Made by a program: the position numbers and the translations under genes. Shown in pieces: positions 58,133-64,000 of a DNA stretch of 64,000 bases. How positions within the stretch are numbered: position 1 is the first letter of the stretch; each line of letters starts with the position of its first letter. Origin of the DNA: Cerioporus squamosus (Eukaryota; Basidiomycota; Agaricomycetes; Polyporales; Polyporaceae); NCBI GenBank assembly GCA_022592435.1, contig JABYQS010000065.1, positions 124,001 through 188,000 on the forward strand. The letters run 5' to 3'. A model generated the notes under the pieces. The model was given only the letters and a program-made list of their open reading frames with translations, was not told where the DNA came from and did not search any database.

Positions 58133-61100
58133 TGCACGCTGGTAGCATTCCCGTCAGGGCGCACACGACACATGTACAACACGATTTCACGGGAACTACG
58201 AGGAACATACTTCGATAGCACGAGATCTCCCGCCGCCTAAGCATCGCTTGTTGTCGTCCCAGGCACGTCGTACTCGCGACCCGTCAGTTTGACTTGCACC
58301 AGAATCTGAGCCGTCGATGGGGTCCCGAATGTCGTCATCACTGCCCTTGCAAGGGAGCTGCGATATTGGGAGACCAGGGCCCAGACGACCGCGCTTCGTC
58401 CGTGAATTTGGGGGAATCCAGGTCGGCCTCTGGCCCAATCTTCCACACGTTGTGATACTACCGGGCGGTACCCTCTGTGATTGGCAGGAACAAGGTCCGA
58501 AGCACATTCGTGAGGGAACTGGGGTTTGCAAGCATCGGCCAAGAGCACCTACTTACCCGGATAAGCGAAGCGAACCGTGAACGTCGTTTCGAAAGGGGGG
58601 GATCACGAGCGAGTTTGGGGGGTCTCGATCTCTGCTCAGGTGAGTTAGCTTGCGCAGGCGGCAGCGCCGCGCTCGCGTGTGCTGCTGTCCTGCAACGCCG
58701 GACGGCTTCGCAAGCGAGACCGTATCGCACGTCCGCTACTGGTAAGCGGCGAGAGGCACACGGATTTGACTCACAGGCTAGAAGTACCCGCAGCGGCTGA
58801 GCGGCCGTTTGAATGAATGAATGTACGCTTTTGTGGCGGAGTGGATGCTATTGGTCGCGACGCTGCTGATCACAGAACCGGGCGACGAGCGCGCTGTCTG
58901 GACCCGTGGAGGGGCTAGAAACTGAGCTGCTGAAAACCGCACGGTGCGAGGCGTCGTGGGGTCAAACCGCATTTCGACTCCGCTCGGCTGCTTTGGTGTT
59001 TGACAGTTGGAGGCGAGGGCGTTAGGGGAAGGGATGGGGCTAAGCTGGGCGGACGATGTACGGCGTTCGAGAAGGTTAAGAACCGCTGAGAACCACGGGA
59101 AGGATAATCCGGCGGGAATATGGGGACGAGATGTGCAGCAGGGGACCTAATCTTTTCTAAATCGCGATCACCAAGCCTGCTTGACAGGTCCTGGAAGCGT
59201 CGTCAGCGGATCATGAAACCACGAGCTCGCAAGAAGTAGTTAACTCAACGGCGCAACGTGCCTGCTGCGAGGTCCCTTTCCCCCCAAGGAGGAGGAAAAC
59301 GTTGGAACGTCAGAGGGGTCTTGTTGTTGCCCACCCCGCGCCGGTAGCCGGATGGGAGCGCACGACATGACTGACGCTTCATCATGCGCGTACCGTGTAC
59401 GCGATGTTTATCCCAAACACGGTCGCCATCGAATCGCGTCAGGTACCCGGGAGGCGAAGCCCTCGAAGCCGAAGGTGGCAATTCGGCGAGGCCAGGGTGT
59501 GGGTGGGCATCGCGAAGGGGCGGGGGAGTATATCAGGAAGCATGAAAAACATCATGAGGGGTGTACGCTCGACATTCTTGGCGATGCGGCCCTGCAGCTG
59601 ACGTTTCCCAGCGCCCAAGCCTCCCAGAATAGCAAGGCAGAGCTATCGAGGTCAGAGAAGCTACCGATAAGCATGCGAAGCTCGAGGCTAATGTCCGGAC
59701 GCCGGTGTGACCACCTGCCTTGCGCAGCGGTCAGAACGGTCTGGGTGCAGTAAAACTAGTCAGTTACAGGGTTGTGCCACGCAGAAGAATGAAACTGTCT
59801 GTCATGCGAGACGCAGGGTGAACGGTCTAGGAAGTCCAGACGTACCGCTATCTCGATTTGATCCACCCGTGGACAAACCTTGCTCGCCCACTGGAATGTG
59901 GGCTCCTGGGGCTAGGAACCGTGACTGAAGTAGCGGCAACGTTCCCAGTAGTGAGTTAATCAGAGCACGATGGATGACAGGATGGAATTTCCAATGGATG
60001 CTGCCGCTACAGAAAACGTGTAGCCCGCGCGTCAGAACACCCTGGCATACAATGCCGTTCCCAAGAATTTGAGCTACGCATGGCGATTGACGACTTACTT
60101 GGATGAAAGGACTCTTAATGTACAATCAGAAGGAGAGCATCATTCGGAGCGGAAATTCTAGAGAGATAGCCGAGAGAGAGCGGCCGCTTTGCTTCCGCAA
60201 CGCCCTGAAATGCGGCCGTTCATACACGCAGAGAGGACCATACTGGGCTGCGCGGTGTGTGAGCCAAACACATGTAATACACACGATCTGTGGCGCCTGT
60301 AACGCACCGATCGTATTGTACCCCTTCGGCACCACCAGGGGACCCACTGAAGGAGAACGGCTCCACTCGTTCGGATGGAGCATGGGTTCTGAGATGAGAA
60401 AAAACGGCATAACTCCCCGCCAACCGCTCTCGATCGGATGGCCGTATTGATACGATATGAACGGACACGCACCGTAGGAACGTTCACTCTACGAGCAGAA
60501 CACGTCGCAGGGGCCAGAACGCACTGCGAGTTCCGGCAGTAGGGTGCAGTCTCTGGACCCTCGATGTTGATGCAACACATGGGACACTCAAAAGTTCATT
60601 GGCTCGGGTCGGGCGAGGTTCTATCGCGCAAGCCTGGTGCGACAGTCTTGGCACGTCACTTTTCCCTTCTACTTGACCCCGTGCTGCATACGACCTGCAG
60701 GCAGTGGCAGTGAGTAGCGTCGTCCACCTGCGCCCATGCAGGAGTCTGATGGAACCACCGCCGACGCACGGGGTTGGTCTCCGATCTTTGCTGGCCTGCT
60801 AGAACGGTCCCGGGTCAGAGTGTGCATTCCCCAAGAACCACGCATGGGATACGCACGTAAATCTATGCCGCATCCCGATGTGGCACATGCGCTAGAGGCC
60901 CTGAATGCTCCGTGTCTGTTAGCATGGTCCTTCCGAGTTCCCGTTCAGGCCGCTCGGCGGACGGTGACACCTACCGGACGAGAAGCTTCAGAAGGCGGCT
61001 TCATGAACCTCGGCGGGGGAGGAATCGCGCCCTTTACCTGGGTTTGCCACCCTGCGGTGCAAGCAACCTCGTTGAGGCCTGCCCTGAGTAGCGCCAAACC

Positions 61101-63433
61101 GGTGAAGGCTGCCATCCGACGGCCTGGGCCTTCTTCGTCACGGCTAATATAGAACGAGGGCATCAGTCTGAGCAAGGTATGCGAGATGGGGCTACCGCTC
61201 ACAGTCAGGTGGCGAGACAGCGCAGGTCCTTCATAAGAACGAACCTAGATGCACAGGATAGGCTTCGAGCGTCCGATCACCTCCGCCGGGGTTGTACTGA
61301 TATCATCTGGAAGAATCGTTCGCCATTCCAAGGCAAGTGGACTACATGATATGTCTGGGCACCCAATCATGATGGTCGTCCACAGTGTTCTGCAGAACCA
61401 CGCGGTGTGATTCGAACGACGCAAATCGAAGTGGTGCACGTTTGCGTATGGAGGCGTGGCTTCGATGGAGCGCTCCTGCGACCTTATCATCCCGGGAACG
61501 TGGCGGAACCCTCATTGCAGGCAGGGGATGTCGTCCAGGTCATGGTGACCGCGATCTCGGAAACTATGGCATTGAATGCGAAAGCTCCCAAGTATAGAAC
61601 GTTCTTCGGCTCGCATATGCATTGTAGCGAATCGGGGTGATGTTCATTATTCTGCGGGCGACGCCAAGCAGATCCCGGGACGACCACCATCTCGGTTGTT
61701 TAGGTTCAGCGCATTGGGAGGCGGCGATCTGGAAAGTGCGAGGCCGGAAGGACAACTGCGCCTTGGAGGGGCATCCTCAAGAGGTTCAGCGTGGGCGTCA
61801 AGACTGCCAGGACGATAAAGAGACAACGAAATCGGACACCCTGATGAACTTCTAAAGGAATACTCACAAGACCTGCAGGCCGAGAACCACGAGCGGTAAT
61901 CCATGAATGAGAGAAGCCGAATCCATGCTGACGTCTGCTGACGTCGGCCCCAGGTCTAACGGGGCAAAACCTCCGATGAGCGACGGGTGGAAGGCTGAAG
62001 ACGCACATCCGACTTGGATTCGGGGCACTTAGCCCAGCGGAGCAACGCTCGTTGCTAATCTGTGCCACATTGCCTGCGCCTCCCGGGCCGCGTTATGATG
62101 CCATTGTGGCGACTGGGTCAGAGACGGGGTAACTGGACGCAGAAGCTCACCACTTAGTGAACCCGGGAGCCCTATCTCCCATTCTTTCAGTGCACGTCGC
62201 AATTGGCGCACGTAGGACAGTGGGCGTATCGAGTGTTCAGTGGCATCGTGCAGGGCCAGTGTGGACATATAGTTACGCAGATACAGCGCACTCCAGAAGG
62301 GTCGGTAGACAGTTGCTGCCAGAGGTTACAGAATGCGAGTATACATAACCAAAGGACCCGCCGCTAGCCACGAAAGGATAGATCAGTGCGATATCCATGG
62401 AGAACAAACCAGGACTCGCCGTGACAAGGCGCGCAGCAGTTGAGGAGCTTCGCGGGAAAGCTTCGTCATATGTCCTTCAGCCGCCGGACTCCCAAATGGC
62501 GACAATCGCGACCGGCGAGGAGAGCTTGCGGGACATGGGGTGCTGGTGGGGCGCTCGCAGAGAGTAATGTTCACGTAAGGACGAGCAAATGTCGTCGTCG
62601 CTGTGGTCTGAACCAAGGGGCGAGCGCTTCCACCAACGCTGGCAGGCGCCGGGGGCGGCATTGGGGCCAGCCGACGCGTTTCGGGAGGTTTCGCGGTGCA
62701 GTTGGCGGCTCAGATAAACTCTCCATGTCGGTCCGCGAACATACTACCGTCATGCTGAGACTCAAGGTACGTGCTGCCGTGGACTTTAAAAATTGACCAT
62801 CGCAGAGATGCGCCGAAACACGAAAAGGATCCCGTCTTCCATGCCGGCGACCGCTGTCCCAACGGTCGGCGGCTGTCAAGAACAAGAAATCGCCAGCGCC
62901 GAAATACACATCATGGAGTCAGCGTCCCGCGAAATGCAAGGACGGTGCCTGTGTGCCGGTGCGATTGCTGCCTAATCCCAGTTACAGTGTCAGCGCCGCA
63001 CAAACCGCATCTGGGCGATTGCGGTCAGATTCCAGCAGATTGCTCGCTGGGGCGTGCCTCCGAAGGGACTAATGATGCGTGGGCAGCTTCTCAGCCGAGC
63101 GATTGGGTTCTGAGGGCTTGGGAACAGGGAGAACAAGCATGACAGCGCTCTCGTCATGCGGGCCGCTCTGGAGGTTGATCTCTCCAGGACCGTCGGCGTG
63201 ATTCCCTTGTCTGCTCGCTGCCCATGTCCGTGCTCCCCCGCACGCTAGCACGCTTCGGAAACTCTATCTCCAGGCGTCTCCCTCTCCTCGCACTACTATG
63301 TGTCGCCTACCATGCCACTCCCGATCCTCATAAATACCCTCCTCTCGTCCTGTCCACCCTGTCCCCCATCGGCCCCCCATCGCCCCCTCGCCCCATCTCC
63401 CCCCTCCGACTCCCGTGCAGCCACCGCCCCACC
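58133..63433. other. 5.3-kb stretch without a supportable gene
   Basis: Many short frames occur on both strands, none with a recognised domain, a signal peptide plus continuous exon chain, or a phase-consistent splice set. No tRNA or rRNA was recognised. The last few hundred bases, with a CATAAATAC near 63330-63338, probably form the promoter and 5' UTR of the WOPR gene. Such genes often have long upstream regions. Confidence 0.5.
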
Positions 63434-64000
63434 ATGCCGCGCCAGACACCCACGATCACCAACATGCGCATCCGCTCCGTGCGGGACGCGGAGATCATAC
63501 TGCACGCGGTGGCGCTCGGACTCCTCCCCATGGTCGTCCACCGTCTGGCCGACGAGGAGCGTCTCGCTCTCCGTCCAGGCTGCATCTACGTCTGGGAGGA
63601 GCGCAGTTCGAACCCCCTCGAAGCCACCGGCCAGGAAATACAGAGGTTCACGGAGGGTCGTAGCTGGGGTCCTTCCCGTGCGCGTGATGTACGTCCGTCC
63701 CTCTCCTCCTGCTCCGAGCGATCACCGACGCGTGCTCCAGAACTTCCTCATCTACTATGAGAAGGACAGCCCATCGCGGTCGTCCATCCTGCACAGGAAT
63801 AACGTCAGAACGTGAGCTCTATCCTCCCCTATCCCGAGTATCCGGGTAGCTAAACCATAAGGCATAAGCAGCGCCCCCCAGCTCATCAAGCAAACCTACT
63901 CCGTCTTCATCGATTATCCCAAGAACTCGCGGAAGTGGCACCTGAGTGCGTATCGTCTCACCCAGATTTGCTGCCGCCGCCGCTCATATCTCCATGGTTT
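63434..64000 (+). CDS. WOPR-domain (Gti1/Pac2) transcription regulator, 3' end outside window
   Basis: Partial gene, N-terminus only. It starts MPRQTPTITNMRIRSVRDAE and has the WOPR-a hallmarks: VRDAEIILHAVALGLLP, LADEERLALRPGCIYVWEE and RFTEGRSWGPSRARD. An intron (about 63688-63739) leads to NFLIYYEKD. A second (about 63810-63870) leads to PQLIKQTYSVFIDYP and RKWHL, after which the window ends. Gti1/Pac2/Wor1/Ryp1 proteins bind DNA through this domain and control developmental or morphological switches. The upstream interval is gene-free for about 5 kb, which fits a highly regulated gene; that link is inference. Confidence 0.88.

Noticed and set aside
60736..61152. 138-codon plus-strand frame in the gene-poor stretch
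   Set aside because: Composition looks random, and no domain, signal peptide or exon chain supports it.

Overview
The window is nuclear DNA from a basidiomycete, most likely a white-rot Polyporales-type mushroom. The evidence is GC-rich coding sequence packed with 45-80 nt GT-AG introns, a short-type class II manganese peroxidase, a GH28 rhamnogalacturonase, a WOPR regulator, and Ty3/gypsy and pogo-type transposons. No bacterial, organellar or CRISPR features were seen.

Layout. 0-16 kb holds ordinary housekeeping genes: a NOL8-like nucleolar RRM protein (+), a germinal-centre/STE20 kinase (-), a decayed CK1-like kinase (+), a secreted rhamnogalacturonase (-), eIF2B gamma (+) and eIF3c (-); the last two converge. 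16-23 kb carries the manganese peroxidase (-), a trans-3-hydroxyproline dehydratase (+) and an OM14-like membrane protein (+). 23-32 kb is cytoskeletal: a CLASP-type TOG protein (+) and a CLIP-170-type CAP-Gly protein (+), with mitochondrial ribosomal protein bL34m (-) between them. CLASP and CLIP-170 both act at microtubule plus ends, so their closeness is notable.

33.05-47.44 kb is one small CoA-binding-domain gene split in an exon by a 13.8 kb nested insertion. A Ty3/gypsy chromovirus-like element (three overlapping reading frames, identical 284-bp LTRs, CCTCC target duplication) entered the gene, and a 3.9-kb pogo-type DNA transposon then entered the TA two bases from the inner edge of its 3' LTR. 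Both boundaries resolve to the base. A candidate -1 frameshift heptamer, A AAC CCT directly before a stop codon, sits at the first frame junction of the retroelement.

47.4-51.7 kb holds a partly duplicated uncharacterised gene with a degenerate copy beside it, and an unrecognised six-exon gene (-). 51.6-55.9 kb and 58.1-63.4 kb hold no gene I can support. Between them are a free methionine-R-sulfoxide reductase (-) and a glycolipid transfer protein (+) sharing a 233-bp divergent promoter. The right edge cuts a WOPR (Gti1/Pac2) regulator.

Two cross-cutting observations. A 605-nt intron inside the CAP-Gly domain is explained by a 523-bp MITE-like insertion. Single-base frame breaks occur in eIF2B gamma, eIF3c and the dehydratase, more likely assembly indels than biology.
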